Shown: in pieces, positions 1 through 15,637 of the stretch
Layout: every line of letters begins with the position of its first letter
Position numbering within the stretch: position 1 is the stretch's first letter
Source: Hybos culiciformis
Taxonomy: Eukaryota; Arthropoda; Insecta; Diptera; Hybotidae
Reading direction: 5' to 3'
Assembly (NCBI GenBank): GCA_964007475.1
Contig: OZ023273.1
Location: 64,118,108 to 64,182,107, forward strand
DNA: 64,000 nt
The notes under the pieces: generated by a model
What the model saw: only the letters and a program-made list of their open reading frames with translations
Databases searched by the model: none
Told to the model about the DNA's origin: nothing
Program-made: the position numbers and the translations under genes

Positions 1-3000
1 GTATATTTTTAAATTAAAAGTTAGAATATGTCATAATTTGATTTTCAACATTGTTTTATTTTATAACTAGTTATTTATAACTACTCATAAGTTTTAGATT
101 TTATTAGATTTTTTTTTTTTTGGAATAGAATTTGTATTTCAAGAGAAAATATCTTAATATTCTGACAGATAACGTCTCTGTTGTTTTCATTCAGATGAAT
201 TTAAATATTTTAATTAAATTTATATTTTTTGTTTTTAAAACTTTATTCTCGTATTTATAGAGAATTCAATTTAGTGATCTTGAATAATTAATATAATAAT
301 TGCAAAGTATAATCTAATGTGAAAAACTGAAAACTATAGTATTGTAAGTTTTGTTTAAAACATAGGATCTTGAAGAGAAGAAACAGATTTACTTTCCATG
401 AGAATATATGAAAAACTATATTTGCTAAAAATTAATACACGATAATTTGTCATCACAATTAGTTCCTTTCTCAATTATTTATTTATTTATATATTTATTT
501 ATTAATTCGTTATTATTACAATAGTTCCTTAATAACTAGAAATAATATTAGTAATTTTACAGAGTTTAGCTTATTGAAGCTTATCAACTGTATTATGCGA
601 CTAATCATTTATTATTTACATTTATGTTTTAACGTTTCTCAATTAGAATTACGTTAGTTTTAATGTTAACTATTTGATAATCAACCAATTTTGTCGTGGT
701 CCAATTTACTCGTCAACAAATTTGATAGTCTCAATTTTGGCCTGTTTTTTTATTTCCCAAAACTTCGTAACGATTTTGAGCTCTGATATTATGTATATGT
801 ATACCAATTTGGACAATGATCTAATTGGATGAAGATCAAACTGATTAATGTTTAAATTTTGTAAAGCAAAATTTATGTAACCAAATAATTAATTTACATA
901 TACTATCAAATTGACGGCAATCAAATGCAGACGATAAATTAAGTGTCAAACAAATTACGACGAGAAAATGAGATATTACATTATAATTGTCAGTTCAAGA
1001 ATTTCGATAAATATTTTCATTAAATTTCATTTCCTTATTGTTTCCAAAAATCCAAAAGGCAAAAAAGTATATTGATTGAAAAATTTTCTTTTCTGTAAAT
1101 ATACATTAATTGTCTTCTATTTTCATTTGTATAAATTCATGGTGGCATGGATTTGGAAAACATTTTCCATAAAGATAAAAAAACTTATCAAAAAAAAATG
1201 GCACACCTTTTTCTAAAAGACACATTTATTAAAATATAAAAAAATTTCTTTTTGTATTTTCTTCTTTATATATATTTTTTTTAATACTAAAACTTTCTTA
1301 TAATATTTATTATATAGTGGAACATTAATAAACTGAATTTATTGGCTTACATTAACTTTTTAAGTCTCATTATAGGGCTAAAAAAAAACATTTATAAATT
1401 ATTTATATCTTTTTTTCTTTTTGGTCATATTTTCTTTTATGTACGTACATAAATACATATTGTACTATATATTGAATAAAAATGTGTATATAAAATTTAT
1501 ATATATAAAGAAAAAAAGTAAAAAAAAATTTTATAATAAAAAAAATTCAAAATTTATTACATTCTAAGCTTATAAATTTCCTTAATTAAAAGCATTTTTT
1601 CTTAATATCGAGAAGATTTATTATAATTACTAAAAGCCAATTAATGGAAAAGATTTTTATTAAAAATAAAGTACACATTCAGAGGATGTAACAAAAAAAT
1701 TGCTCAGATGTAAATTATTGTGACCATGGACATAATATATTGGTTATTTTATACTCAAGTGATATATTTTTTTCAGTTCCGTCCAGTTAAAATACACTTA
1801 TTATAATTTTTCTTTATTAATTAATACAAATTAATTATATAATGAAAACATAATATTGAGTTTATTTTGATTAATATATATGAATATAAATAATGATGAT
1901 GATTAATATACAAAATTTACATTCATATAATGTTTTTTTTGATTAAAGAAATTTTTTTTTTTTATTATCATAATATTCGTGAAATTAAGTTTCAATTGTG
2001 GTTTCTTAATTTCGTAAAGAAAAATCTATAATTAATACAAATGCGACATTTCAATTTAATTAAAAAGAAATAAAGAATGTATATCACTTACCAATTTTTT
2101 TTTTATTGAAAATTTTTATTTTCAAAAATCTTTTGGTTATTTCTGTTTTTAAAAGCCAAAAGTTGCTTCTTTATTTTAGTTGCTTATTTTCATCCTGACC
2201 CTTATTCTTCTATGACAATCCTCTAAGAAGTTGTAGGCATTGGTTAAACGTCATAAGTTATATTTTTTTGTTGTGCTTTTGTAAAGTATGTAAGTTAACT
2301 ATGACAAACGTCTTATTTGTTTCTTATTAAAAAAAAAGAAGTTTGCAGGACTAATTTGATAATTTATAAACAAAAAACTGAAACCAAATTTGTTCTCAAA
2401 ATTATTCTAAAAAATTACAATTATTTAACAAATACATTTTTTCTAATTAAAAAAAAAGTTTTATTTTGCTCAAACCTAAGTTTTTGCAGATAAGACGTTC
2501 TGGCCTTAAAACATAGATTTGTAGGATTGAGATCCCATAGATGTTATCACAGAATTTTTTTTTTTGATAAACCTATTTCTGAAAATTTCATATAGCATGG
2601 AAGTTGGATAATTTTACTAACATATAAATTTAATTTTTAGAGCTATACAACCATTGAGTGTAGCTAAACCGTAATTTTTCCTTTAAGGTTCAAACAGTTA
2701 CACTAATTAATTTTTATCCATTAAAAAAACAAAAATAAATTATACTTAAGTGTAATTTTTTGGCCAATTAAATTTTACTTCAATTATTTTCTAAAAATAT
2801 ATTTTTCGATTGGTTAAAGAGTTTTCCAAATCAATTTGTTATTGTTTTTCCCTTAATTTTCTATTAATGAAAAAATAAACAAAATAATTACAAATTGTGT
2901 GCTCACATATGTATACAGATCATAATAAAACTATATCAAAATAGAATATTCTTTTATAAAATTAATTCTAGTTTTTTTTGTTTTGTTTTTATTATTTCAT

Positions 3001-6000
3001 AAACAAAATATTACAAACACTATATTTATTTTCTTTTTCTATTGTGCGTGCTTATTTTGTAAATATAATAAATTATTAGGTATTATGTAGGCGATAGTAT
3101 AGTATGAAAAATTATATGTATATACATTTTTTATTTAAAAAAAAAGAAAATATACCTCTTCTTTGTGAACAAAATAATAAAATAAAAAACTGAAAGATAA
3201 ACATATTATAAATTTTTTGTTTTGTCAACAACTTGTTGCATCTTCTAAATAACGAATAATAATAACAACAAAAATATAGAAAATAACACAAAATAAATAA
3301 AAAAATAAAAATTATAAATAATAAAATAATATTTATTATACTTCGTGGTTTTTTAGCCACCGACTGTACTAATAAAATAAATATAGAAAAAAAAAAAAAA
3401 TTTAAAAACATAATATTAACTAGTTAGTTAGTTTTTTTAACAACAAAAAAAAAACAAAAAGTATAATATTTTCGTTAATAATTCATTTTTCACCGTCATA
3501 AATTATATTGCACAAAGAACATAAAATATAATAACTTTATAAATATTTAATTTAGAAAATTGTTGCATGATATACCTAATAGTTCATTTATTTTAAATAT
3601 TTTTCCTTAAATGAAATTTGTCTCAAGGATATTTTGTGAAAACAAAGAAAAAAGAAGAAATTTATTTTAAATAGAAAAGGCACTTCAAAATGAAAGAATA
3701 TACTGAAGTAGGCAGTTCTTTTAAGGTATAAAAAGAAAAACGAATATGAGTGGCGTACATTTCTGTATTGAAAATTTCTATTTTCTTAGTTTAGAGGAGG
3801 GCCGTAATATAAATCGTTTTCTTTTTTTTTATAAATATATTTTTCTTCAGACTTGTAATTGAAAGTTCTATATAAAAAAGTAAACATTTTAATATTTATT
3901 GCACGGATTGAGCCGATGAAAAAGAAAAATTTTAAATTCTACTATACACAAAATACATAAAACTAATATTTTTAGTTTATAATATTATCCAGAGATTGTC
4001 GTAATCTTAAAGCCTCTTTAAATTTAAAATCTACAAAAATGATTATAGAGTTTACTTAGCAACGAATGTATAATCAAATAATGTAAAATAATTCTGCATT
4101 ATTACATCAAAGAGAATTTTTTTTCGAAATAAAATAATGTACCTATCTTACAATTATGCAAATACTTTTAATAATATCCAATAATATCCAACATATGTAA
4201 GTGATCTCTATATTGAATATTCATATAAAGTATGGCAAACTAGAAATTAAAATAGAATTCTTCTTCAATAATGTTAGAATTCAAGGCAGATGGCAAATGT
4301 TAAATTCAAAATAATATTGATTAAAGTAATTGAAACACGTTACATTATTTTGACATCATATAATATGAATAATTTTTTATTTTATAGATTCCTTTTATCA
4401 CATGTCATTTCCCAATTTAGAATTCAAACAATATTATTAAATAAATATTCCTTTTTTGTATATTCATGTCATTTTCAATACAATATCGCACAAAATGTAA
4501 TAAAGTACAGGTCAATTATTGAATAAAATATTTATTTATAATTTGAAAATAGAGTATAAAATTAACTTGATGACTTGTTAATGCATTTGCAGGCCAATAG
4601 AATATTAATTTTTTGTTCCTTAAATATATAATACTCTTTAATTAAATATTGAATGTATAATAAATATTTAAGAAGATAAAAAAATTTATGTTAGTTGTAT
4701 TTTCTAGAAGCTTTCTTGAAAATTTAACAAGGAGACAATAACCATTACATATTCTGTCTTAAAATAATAAAGTTTTATGATATTAGCGTCATTTTCAGTT
4801 AAGAGGTATATGAATTATGAAAAAAGAACATTCTTTTACAAGAGAAAACTAAATTTATACAATAATGTTAATATAGGATCATTAATATCTACTTATATTA
4901 TAATACGATAATAATAATATTATACATATAATAATAATAAATAATATATGATAGAGGACTATATCATTGATAGTTTATATAAATTATATATACATATTTT
5001 ATATGTATATTATTATATTTTATATTTTATGATAAGTTTTTTCAGAGTTTGGTCTTTTAATCTGTAGAAAATTCAAATTTAATTAGACACAATATACTGT
5101 AATAACATTTTTATCAATAACGATACGTATATTTACACATTTAACGTTATTTATATATTTATTATCATAATTTCGATAATATTAAAGTTAAACCGTGCTA
5201 TAAGTATTGTATTTATATATGGTAATATAATAAATACGTACTTGTACCTTATGTGTATAGTATAATTATGTATCTATACAAATAAAATTTTACATAAGCA
5301 CGTTTATGTATAATTTTAATATAAAAAAAAACTTTCATTATTCATAATAAAATTGAAAAATTTTTTGCCTATAATTTTTAAAACTTTTATATATATTAAT
5401 TCCCTATGTTAAAAGCTTATTATTAATCTATATATGTGTACATCTATAAAATATATATTAAAAAAATTAAATAAAAAATAAAGTGAATATATCAGATAAA
5501 TTTTACATTTTACTACTATATCTACACCTCATTAACATGAAATTTATATTTAAATAAAAAAATAAATAAATTTAATTCCTTTTCATGTTATTATGATTAT
5601 AATGTATATATATACAGAACTGGAAAAGTATGGCAATTTATTAAAAGAAAATTTTGAATAAGGTTTGTGTAATAAAAATACAAATCATAAATTTTTATTA
5701 CTTTTTTTCGAAAACATTATAAGCATATGCGTTGAACTCATAAATTCTATAAAATTAATTACGAACGAACGAAAGAATTGAAATAATATAAGTGTGTAAA
5801 TTTTATGAATATAGATAGAAATTGTAGGTACAGATATCACGTTATATGTTGAATTTATGAATTTATATGTATAATATATACCTAATATATACCTAGGAAT
5901 GTTAAAATGTGGGTTGAAATATTAAAAAATATATATTATTTAGAAACACAAGAAAATTTAAAATTTAAATTATACGCAAATTTAAATGATTTATAATTTT

Positions 6001-9000
6001 ATATTTATTTGATAAAATTTTTATAAAATTTAGACAAAAAAATTTATTAAATACTTAGATTTCCTTTTTTATTATAATAAACTTTCAAAAATGGAAGCTC
6101 TTGAAGATTGAAGGAGGCTGAAGAGTAACATAATATATATAGGTGGAATTTATTATGGATTAAAGTGTAATGACACGAACTAAGAAATCTTATATATTAC
6201 TTATTTACGAGTTAAGTTTTAATGAGAAATTGAAAATTAGTCTAGCACAACTCTGTTAAAATAAATATAAATATAATTTAGTAGTAGCCAGCTCAGTTGT
6301 GGGATAAAAAAAATATATCTCACATTAAAGCAAAAACTTAGAGCTTATATAACATTTCGGCGTGAACTCCCATAAAAACTTCCATCTATCAATTCACAAC
6401 CGTAAGGGCTGATTGCTAAAAATCAATTCTTCGCTTTTGAAATTTTATGAGTTTTTTACTTCAGTAGTTTCAGCTCTGCGCTGGTGAGTCACCTGAGCAG
6501 GAGTTCTTTCTTTAAAATACTGAAAAAAAGTCTAATTTCGTAGACAACTAACTAAAAGTAAGTTTTAAAAAAAAATTAGAAAGAAATATCATAAACAATT
6601 TTTATTATTCTCAGTGGGAATTGAATCTGATAGTAATATTATTTCTACAACTTTAATTTTCTTTTTATTTTTGTAAACAAACAAAACTATTTTAATTAAA
6701 AAAATTGTTTTTTTCTTTGAAGTTTTTTTACTTGTTTAATTTGCAAAGAAGCGTTAATCTATATTCATGAAACAAAGCAAAATAAAATATATACATAATA
6801 TTCTCAATTAATATTCAGATATATATAAAATAAATTTTTAATTTTATGAGATTTTTATAAGTTGTTTATTTTTGGCATCGGTTTTGTTTTTTCTATGACT
6901 TTTTAGATATACATAATATATAAACCAAAAGTTAGTTAGAAAATGTGTAACCCAGAAAAACTCCAATTAAATTTTCATTATTCATAGCCAAAGATGTTCC
7001 ATACTGTGTACGGATTAAATCAAAGAACTGAAGCTTTGAATTAACAAAAAAATTGTTTCCTTGTTAAAAATTTATTTGTTTTTCTACAAACTCATGATTA
7101 TTGGAATTCTTGAAAATTGTATTTAATTGTAATAAATTCTAACATAATGTGAATTTAATACCCATATTGATGAACTCTATATACTCGTACAAAAAGAAAT
7201 AAATAAAATTAAAAAAATTGATGTTATCATAAAAAAAATCTAATTCCTGTAAGAATAATAAGTTAATGCGATTACATAAGCGATATAATAAAATCTATAA
7301 TATTATATCAATTTTTGTTCTGTAATTGAATTTATATTTTTCGTAAATTGAATGAGTCATTTTGTAAATTTACTAAAATAAAATCTGATTCCATACAATG
7401 ATTTTGAATGGAAAAAATGAATAAAAAATAAAAAAAATGTGAATTTTAATGATTAAACAATTTGAAGTGAATTGAATTTTATAGGAAGTTCTCTAGTTTC
7501 TTAATTTTGATAAAAGGAATGAAATACAGATTCGAAATATGCAGAAATAGTTATCACAAATGAATTGTAGCAAAAGCTCTTAACTCACCATAGTTTTTAT
7601 TGTTTTTTTGTGGCGAAAAATAAATTATTTTTGAAACACTACTATTAATTGTCACATTTTTATTACAAAAAGCATCCAATTCAATTGCGAAATAAAGTCA
7701 CAATCGATTCGAAACGGAAAGGACTTTATCTTCACGTATTATTGTACATAAAGTGACATGACCACTCGTAGTAATATATTCGTATTTAATATTGTTCCAA
7801 TTATAAGCAAATTGAAAATTTGCAAGGCATATCTATGAAATTCTATTAAATCAATATTGCAACATTATATGTTTTAATGATTATATTGAAAAATTTTGAT
7901 GTAGATATATTTATTTTCTTTTTGTTAAAAAAATTTATTTGCTTTTCAATATAATTTTAAGAAAATTCTATTAACCAGAAAATTTATTTTTTTATTGATT
8001 TTCTTTACTCCCATCTGATTCAAAAATCTTGTTGTCCTTTTATTAACGATTCAATACTAAGTTATTAAATTAAAAATAAATAAAATGCACACAACTGAAC
8101 TGATACGTTGAAAAAAAACGATCAGGCACTTCAGTATCCTTGTTTCTCACTACTTTTCAAATTCCGACTTTAAAAATTTTTGTCTGAATTTAAAAAATGA
8201 AAACGTCATTATTAAATGGAAACAATATCATAAAAATAAAAATAAATTTATTCGATTTTATTCTGAACTGTATAAGAATTATGTTCTATATACAGTATAA
8301 TACACATTATATAGTATGTTTAATTAAAGAAAAAGAAACAAAATGAAATTATTTTTTTTTTTGCATTATACATCAAGCTTAATTAAAGACATGTACGTTT
8401 AAAGTATATATTCAGTGGTCTTGTTGTAAAAAAAAAAAAACAAAACAAATTAACTGAGTTATATAAAATGAATAACAAGAAGTGCCTCAATTTCGCTAAC
8501 GTAATAAGAATAGAGGTAAATATACAAAATGAAAAAAAAAAAAAAAATTAAAAATAAAATAAAATAAATATTCGTCTCTAGTGCAAATAAAAGTTTAATT
8601 CTCTTATGAATAATACTACTAGTCTTTGTGTTTTTGCAAATATAATTAAAAAAAAAATGAATAAAACTTTTAGAATAATTAACAAAAACCACGCATGACG
8701 ACGAGCACCATAAAGACATAGATTTTAGATAAAATTATAATTAAAACAATTTTGTTTTCTATTTCGATTTTATAATACGACTCCAAAGTCATTAAAGTGT
8801 TAAGATATTATACTTCGTATTTAAATCTAGATGTTAAATGAAAAAATTTTGGATTTAATATATATGTAGTAATGAAAATCAAAATTCGTGTGCCTATTCA
8901 TGTATGTATATTTATAAAAACATTAATTATAATAAAAAGTTCTAACTAATACTGTGTATAATTTTAATTAATTAGTTTTCATTAAGTAACATTCAAATCA

Positions 9001-9725
9001 ATGGAATGTTTCTTTCAAATTTCGAATACCATTGCTCGAAACATCGAAGTTTATTAAATACTCAAAAACCAATTTTAAGTATTAATACGATATTTGAAGA
9101 AAAACTTTCATGTGCCCAAATATTCTAAAAAATCTTTTCTTTTCTAAATTAATTTGCTTCTAATGTTTTAAAAATAGGAAACTTTTCTAACATCTCGTAT
9201 ACAACATTTGGATATAATAATTCTTTAAAAACATACAAATTTTACTCGAAGGTTACATAAAGTTTTATCATGTAATATTTTTGAAAGACACATGAATAAA
9301 ATATTAGACAAGTGACTTACACAATTATCCAAAGTTCTTCTAAATCCCATTTATCCCTTTAAACTTTCTTTAGCTATCTATGTATCTAAAAACCCAAATT
9401 ATGTATTATGTATACCACTATGTTTTTTTTTTTTATCTAATAACACTTTATACCCTAATCCCATAACAATATTTCAGTAAATTTTTGATTTTGGTAGTGC
9501 AAATAATACATAAAGACCATAATAGTAGAATAAGGAAAAATAATTTTTGTTCTATTTAAAATGCCATTGCTGGTAAAATACAATTTAAAGTTTGAGAAAA
9601 ACAAACAAAAAAAATTAACACAAAAAAATGTCCTTTATATTCTTGGGGTTCAAAATCAGTTTCAAATAAGTTCGAAAAGTACCTTGAAAATCAGTTACGA
9701 CTAATTAATATTAACTAATTCCATA
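1..9725. other. AT-rich stretch, no gene seen
   Basis: Open frames here are short, hydrophobic or lysine/asparagine-rich, and carry no motif. Around 6340-6510 the DNA is less AT-rich (includes GGTGAGTCACCTGAGCAGG) and may be an old repeat; I could not identify a partner copy in the window. Confidence 0.6.
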
Positions 9726-9727
9726 TA

Positions 9728-10163
9728 CAGTGCTGATTCGATTCTTGCGACCTAATGAAAACCAGTGATGATCGCAATTACAGAATTTGGTGCAATATTC
9801 GAATTTTTTTTTTATTAATTTAACTTTCTTCTAATATAAAATAATATCTGCAATAAAATTTATTTTGAGAAATTTTATTTAATTTTAAATAATGTTCACA
9901 AATTTACTTAGTTAGATTTTGGTGCATAGGCTGAATTAACGCTGTGCAATTTGGTGGAAAACACATGACTTTTATTTTCCCATCTTTGCTAATTAAATCG
10001 TCTGCTTTTAGGTGACAAGGGGCGTTATCGAGCAGTAACAACGCTTTTCCATCTAATTTTTTTGATTTTTTAGGATTTTTTTAAATTACTCTTCTTTTGG
10101 TATTTAAAAAATTAAAATCGATGCTCGCAATAATCGAATGATGCAAGAATCGAATCAGCACTG
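9728..10163 (-). mobile_element. Tigger/pogo-type DNA transposon remnant (436 bp) with TA target sites
   Basis: The ends are inverted repeats: CAGTGCTGATTCGATTCTTG at 9728, and its reverse complement ending at 10163. Both are flanked by TA (9726-9727 and 10164-10165), the target duplication of the Tc1/mariner/pogo group. The interior keeps a fragment of transposase on the minus strand, listed separately. The element is far shorter than an autonomous Tigger (2-3 kb), so it is an internally deleted copy. Confidence 0.9.
9916..10060 (-). pseudogene. Transposase fragment, pogo/Tigger DDE superfamily
   Basis: About 48 codons on the minus strand read KLDGKALLLLDNAPCHLKAD, then DLISKDGKIKVMCFPPNCTA and LIQPMHQN. 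LLLLDNAPxH and the PPNxTxxxQPMDQ block are hallmarks of the DDE domain of Tigger, Jerky and pogo transposases. The first block carries the second catalytic Asp. The third catalytic Asp is expected in QPMDQ, but here the codon is CAC (His). There is no start, no helix-turn-helix region and no room for the rest of the protein. It lies inside the terminal repeats of the 436-bp element, so it is a leftover of the parent transposon. Confidence 0.88.
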
Positions 10164-10165
10164 TA

Positions 10166-13100
10166 ATAGTTTTGACTATTTTTTGTAAGAAAAAACTAGA
10201 ACTTATGCGTCGCAGGATAACACTACATCATGCCGGCCGATGTTTCATCAACAATTTTTAGCACATTACAATATAGATTGACTAATAATTCAATTCTTGT
10301 AAAACTTTCAATATACTTTCAAGCTTACAACGAGTTCAATTGATTTTGAAAACATGACAACCATCACAACAGAAAATCATCTCGCTTCAATAATTTGAAA
10401 AACTGTGCTAAAAAAAGATTTTTTATTTTTTTTTATTTTTATTCTATTCCTCATTGTTACATAAATCATAAAAATGTGGTTTGTAATTTGATTTATTAAA
10501 AAACTTTTCTTATCAGATTTTGTTTATTTTTACTTAAAAAAAAGAAAGAATAAAAATAGAATATAAAAAAAAATTGTTGGTCCCTTTTTTTTTATTTTTA
10601 GTTAAATCCAAAAATAAAATTTGTCATGATTCGTTAAAATTTTAAAATCTGAGAGTCTAAATAGGTTTTTATTTCAAAAGTAATCGGCAAAAAAAAATTT
10701 ACAAGCAAATTTTTTTTTTGCAATTTATTATCATATATAATTAACTTATCATAACAGATGATATAATTAATATATATACATAATTAATAAAATAAATAAA
10801 ATTGATATAAAATTTCAAGTCGGCAATTTCGAAAGATATTTTTTAATACTGGATAAATAAATTTGTTCTTATAATATTGAAACAATAATAAGCTATCGAC
10901 ATTAACATGTTATTTTTCAACAATTTCCATCAACCTAAAATGTTAGAAAATAACATTTATCTGATCTCTTTGAATATTGTTGTTCACAGATATAAAAAAT
11001 CCATAAAATAAACCTTAGCATATAATAAACACTTTTTTATATAATAACAAATATATTTCGATTATATAGTAATATAAATAGATTTTCTTTGACATTTAAT
11101 AGATAATGTATAGTTTTAAAATGGATAGAGAAAGATTTGTATCTTAAATTTCTATTATAAAAATTATTATTATTATTATTGTTATTATTATTATTGTTAT
11201 TATTATTATTATTATTATTTCTTCAATTTATTTTTCTGACATTATTTTCAATTGTCACCTGCTTTTATATTATATATATTTATTCTTCAAAGTTTCAAGT
11301 TAAACATCATTTTCACACAAAAAATCTTGTCCGTAAAATGTCCTGAAGGATAATTTTATTTTATTCTGTTTAAGTATTAATTTTTCACAGCTTTTTTTTC
11401 TCCTTTTTTATTGTTTTTTTTTTTTTTTTGCTTTTATTTTATATATATACTCTTAAATTGTCAAAATATTATATATATGTGGAATATGAGTCCTCAAGCG
11501 AAATAAAAATAACTAAATATAAATGAAAGAAATAATAAAATCGACTTAGTACAATTTAGAAAATTGCTTTAAGAAATTTAATCTTCATAAGTTTCGGATA
11601 TATGCTTTATGTTCTTATCCAAGAAGCAATCATAAAAATAAATTTTTTACCACAATATAATCTTTAGCATACATAAATATAATTCGAATGCTTAATAATT
11701 ATTTCAGGTTTTCTTTATTGATTATAAAAATAAATTGTCGTAGCAAATATACGAATTATCTGAATAGTTAGCTGATTTGTCGAATTCTCGAAAATAAATT
11801 TTAAGTTTCATTGGGAAAAAATCCAAAAAGAAAAAACATTTAACTAATTGAGCTCATAAGTAAAACAAGAATTATATAAAAAAGGATAACCAGAGTGTGT
11901 TGTTACATTATGCATTTGAAAAAGAGCATAAAATCACCTCAAATGTTAAAAAACAAAGAAGAAAAGGCATGAACACGTTTTAGACATAATGTTCAACAAT
12001 TTCGATTAAAAATTACAAAACCAAAAAGCGAGGATCGTATAGTCAATTAAGATTTGGAAAAAGGTTAGAGCTATCCCAATCATGAAAATTTGAAAATCAT
12101 TTTTTAAATTCTTACCACAAGCAGTCATTATTACATCAAGCAACGAATTTTTCCTTAGAATTTTAATATCTACATACAAAATAATAAATATGCCTACAAT
12201 ATACCATGTAGATATATACATTCATGTGTGTAATATTATAAACAGATAATGATATTACATATGTAAAATTTTTTTTCTTTTTTATTTTTCAATATAATCA
12301 AAAACAAAAATAAAGTAAGAAAAACTAAATAAAATTTTGTCAATTTACATAATGAGAATATCCACATTATGTTAGTAATTTTCCAGTCATTTTCAATAAT
12401 ATAAAATGTAAAATTATACCCCATATTTTCTTATAATGCGGATGGAATCTTTTTCTTTATTAATCTTATGTTAATTAGGTTTGACATCTATCATCGTTTT
12501 AATAAAGTTATTATTTCAGAAAATTTTATTATAAACCCAACATATAATCATTCATAAAATTATCCATCAGATATTTTTTTACAATTTTATTATGTTTCCT
12601 TTATTGAAACTTTATATAGTTTCCTTAAATAAGGTTGTGATGGTTGAACTAATTAAATATCGCATTAAATTTAAATATATTTTTATGATACTGCTAAGTT
12701 ATATAAAGTCATTCTACTTTAATTGTTAGTTAAATAAACTATTTAGCTTAATCACACAAAAAGGCATATGTTTGGTCTATAAACACACCATAGTCCACAA
12801 TTACAGTAAAGAGATTCTGTTCGTTTGTCTGTTCGAGATTAGATTAAGTTAGAGTGGCAGCCGCACATGAATCTAAAAACATCTATAGCTAGGAGTCCTT
12901 TTGGATTGTTAAGGATTTGGAATGGGTTGTTGAAAATCGCAGTGTTTTTTGCTTTCATTATTTTTAACATAATTTCTTCTTTAAAAAGCGATTCAACGAA
13001 TATCCACGTAAGGTGCCCTTTCTCTCAGGGTCTTTTCTTATGGCTATATGGTAAAATTTTTAGATATTGGACAGAAACTAAAACTAAATCGTTTAAAGTA

Positions 13101-15627
13101 AGTGATTGCATTTTTTGTCACTTTCATGCAACATTAATCCTCAATAAATATTATAGTCAGTTTGTATTTACCATGGCAAGGCATTAAAATTTGTTCCAAT
13201 GTTAATAATCTTTTTTTCTATCTACAACATTTATAAAAATCAATTGAAGTAGGTAAAGTTTTGGAATTATGTCCATATCCCACTGTACGATACAGTGCTG
13301 AGTGCACTTTACTAGTTATTTATTTATTTTGCAGAGTCCAAAAAATATCCATTAATAAATGAATATATTTATGTACGAACGATATTAAATTGTTTTCTAA
13401 CTACAGAAATTTCATAATCAGAGAATTTCTATTCATAAAAAAAAACCATTTGTACGAAATGTAGTTATCTTAATATACATAGTTCAATTCCAATACGAAA
13501 AGTCAAAAAGCAATTAAATTTCATAAAAAAAATAATAAATTGGAAATTTTTACAAACAGATTGGCAATTAAATAATGAAAATGCAATTTTGTTTGTAATA
13601 AAAAAGTCAATTTGATGTAAACGAACTGATAAAAATGTTTTTATAATGCTATAAACAACCATTGAATATACATTTTCAATTTGAATGTTGGCTGGCTTAT
13701 ACATATTCCTTTATTGGCCATAAAGTGGATTATAAATTTCCGTTCATTATTATTTTTCATAGTCTTTAAATCAAATAAAATATATATGCATAATTTTTTT
13801 TATTTCAATTCATTAAAGTACATTTGAAATGTTTTTTTAGAGAAGTTAATAAAAAAAAAAATATGTTCAACATTAAATTAATTGAACCAATTTAATTAAA
13901 AATCAGCAAAACCGAAAAAAAAGTGAACCTTTCACTTTCTTGCAAAATTATTAAAATATTGTTTTAAACAAAAAAAATTTTTTTTGAATAATTCGTGTTC
14001 GAGTTTTCATGGGGAAAAAGCTGGAGATAAGGACAGGGCGCCCCAGCCAAAACTAAAAAGAAAAAATATTTTTTTAAAATGAGACATTCGGCCAAATGAA
14101 GGTATCCTGGAAAAATCGGATTGAGTTATTAAAATTTGTTGAGAGAAAATTAAGTGAATCACAATTATTAATAAAAAGGAAAATTTCTCTACTAGTTAAT
14201 GGAGACATATCAAGTCTATATCTACAAATCTATATCTACAAGTCTATGTCTATATCATATTTTAAATTAATTAATAAACTATTCGAAATTAACATTCTGC
14301 AGAAACTGAGTTTCTTACGATTCAATCTTTAAAATTTAATCGTGGTTTATGAAATTTTCCAAGGTGAAAAATAAAAATCATAAAAAAAAGAATAATGGAG
14401 CTTAATTGTATACTTTAACACAAATAGAAAAAAATATTTTTAATCTGAATATTATAAAATTCTGCAACAGAACTTAGGCGACAGACAGAAACTTGGACTG
14501 TTTTCATATTTTTTTTATGTTATTTAAACCTTTTTAAAATATTTAAACCATTTTAAATTTAAAAAAAATATTATGTTTACTTTCTATATTTATAACATAA
14601 ATATTATATTTTTTATAATTAATTAAATTGAAAAGTATCAGTTACTTATCAGCGGAAATTATGGCAACTCATGAAAAAAATTAATTTTATAAGCAGTGTT
14701 CGAGATACAATGATATTATTTTATTACTAAAAATATCTGAAAAATATCTTTATTTATTTTACTATGCTTTTGATATAGTTTTTTAAGATTTTGATTTTGT
14801 ATTATGTGGATGCAAAATATATATCATATATATAATTAATTGGAGCCAGGGCAAATGAAATGAAAAATTCAATAAGAAAAATTGAATATTTTTGAAAATT
14901 TCTCACAACTGTATCGTATATTCTGAAGAAAGAAATGTTCTTTTGCAATCAATTAAGTAACGAAAAAAAATTTTTTATTGCAATAAAATTTTCAAATTAC
15001 TTTTTCACACCTTTGAAATTCAAATAGAATTTCCTTTTACTCTTAAATGGAAAAACTTTTAATACAAAAATATCTATATACCTAAAACAAATAATATAAT
15101 GTTGTATATAGAAAGAAAGTATAAAAAACATAAAAGGGTACAAGGAAACCAAGATTTTATAATAATAATTTCAATTATTAGGGTCAAGGACATAAAAGAA
15201 AATGAGAAAATATTATAAAAAAAAATATATATATATACATTTACAATTAAACTCCAAAACAAAACGAATAAAAAAAATTCTATCGAAATAAAATAATAAT
15301 TTCATAGCTTGATTTTAAATTTCCAAAAAAAACGCTGTCTGTTGTCAAGGCCCAGGACTTATAATAAACGGAATTTAAATATTTCGAATTTTATATTTTG
15401 TGTCGAAAATATTTGTACTTTATGAGGTTTTAAATTTTTTTTAGTTTAGAATAATCCTTTATATTAAATTAAGCACCTAAGCACAATCTCGTCCTTTGGT
15501 ATAAAATATAAATTATGGTCTACAGTAGTTTTTTCAATCTCTAACCGCATATGAAGATGGAAGAACAGTATTATATATGTTAAATGATGTACAATATCAA
15601 AAAAAAAAAACATAATGCGCCACTCGA
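10166..15627. other. AT-rich stretch, no gene seen
   Basis: It contains an ATT microsatellite (11163-11219). A patch at 12800-13190 is less AT-rich and carries a 106-codon open frame with no motif I recognise. Just before it is a GATTAGATTAAGTTAGAGTG string that resembles common insect repeat sequence. No splice-supported coding region was found. Confidence 0.55.
11163..11219. repeat. ATT microsatellite
   Basis: About 19 ATT units with two GTT interruptions. Purely simple sequence. Confidence 0.95.
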
Positions 15628-15637
15628 CTGCTGTTAC

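Noticed and set aside
3112..3411. 99-codon minus-strand frame rich in Phe, Leu and Ile
   Set aside because: This is the expected translation of poly(A/T) sequence, with no signal or domain beyond hydrophobic runs.
12867..13187. 106-codon frame in a less AT-rich patch
   Set aside because: No motif, and the hydrophobic runs look incidental. It may be part of an old repeat.
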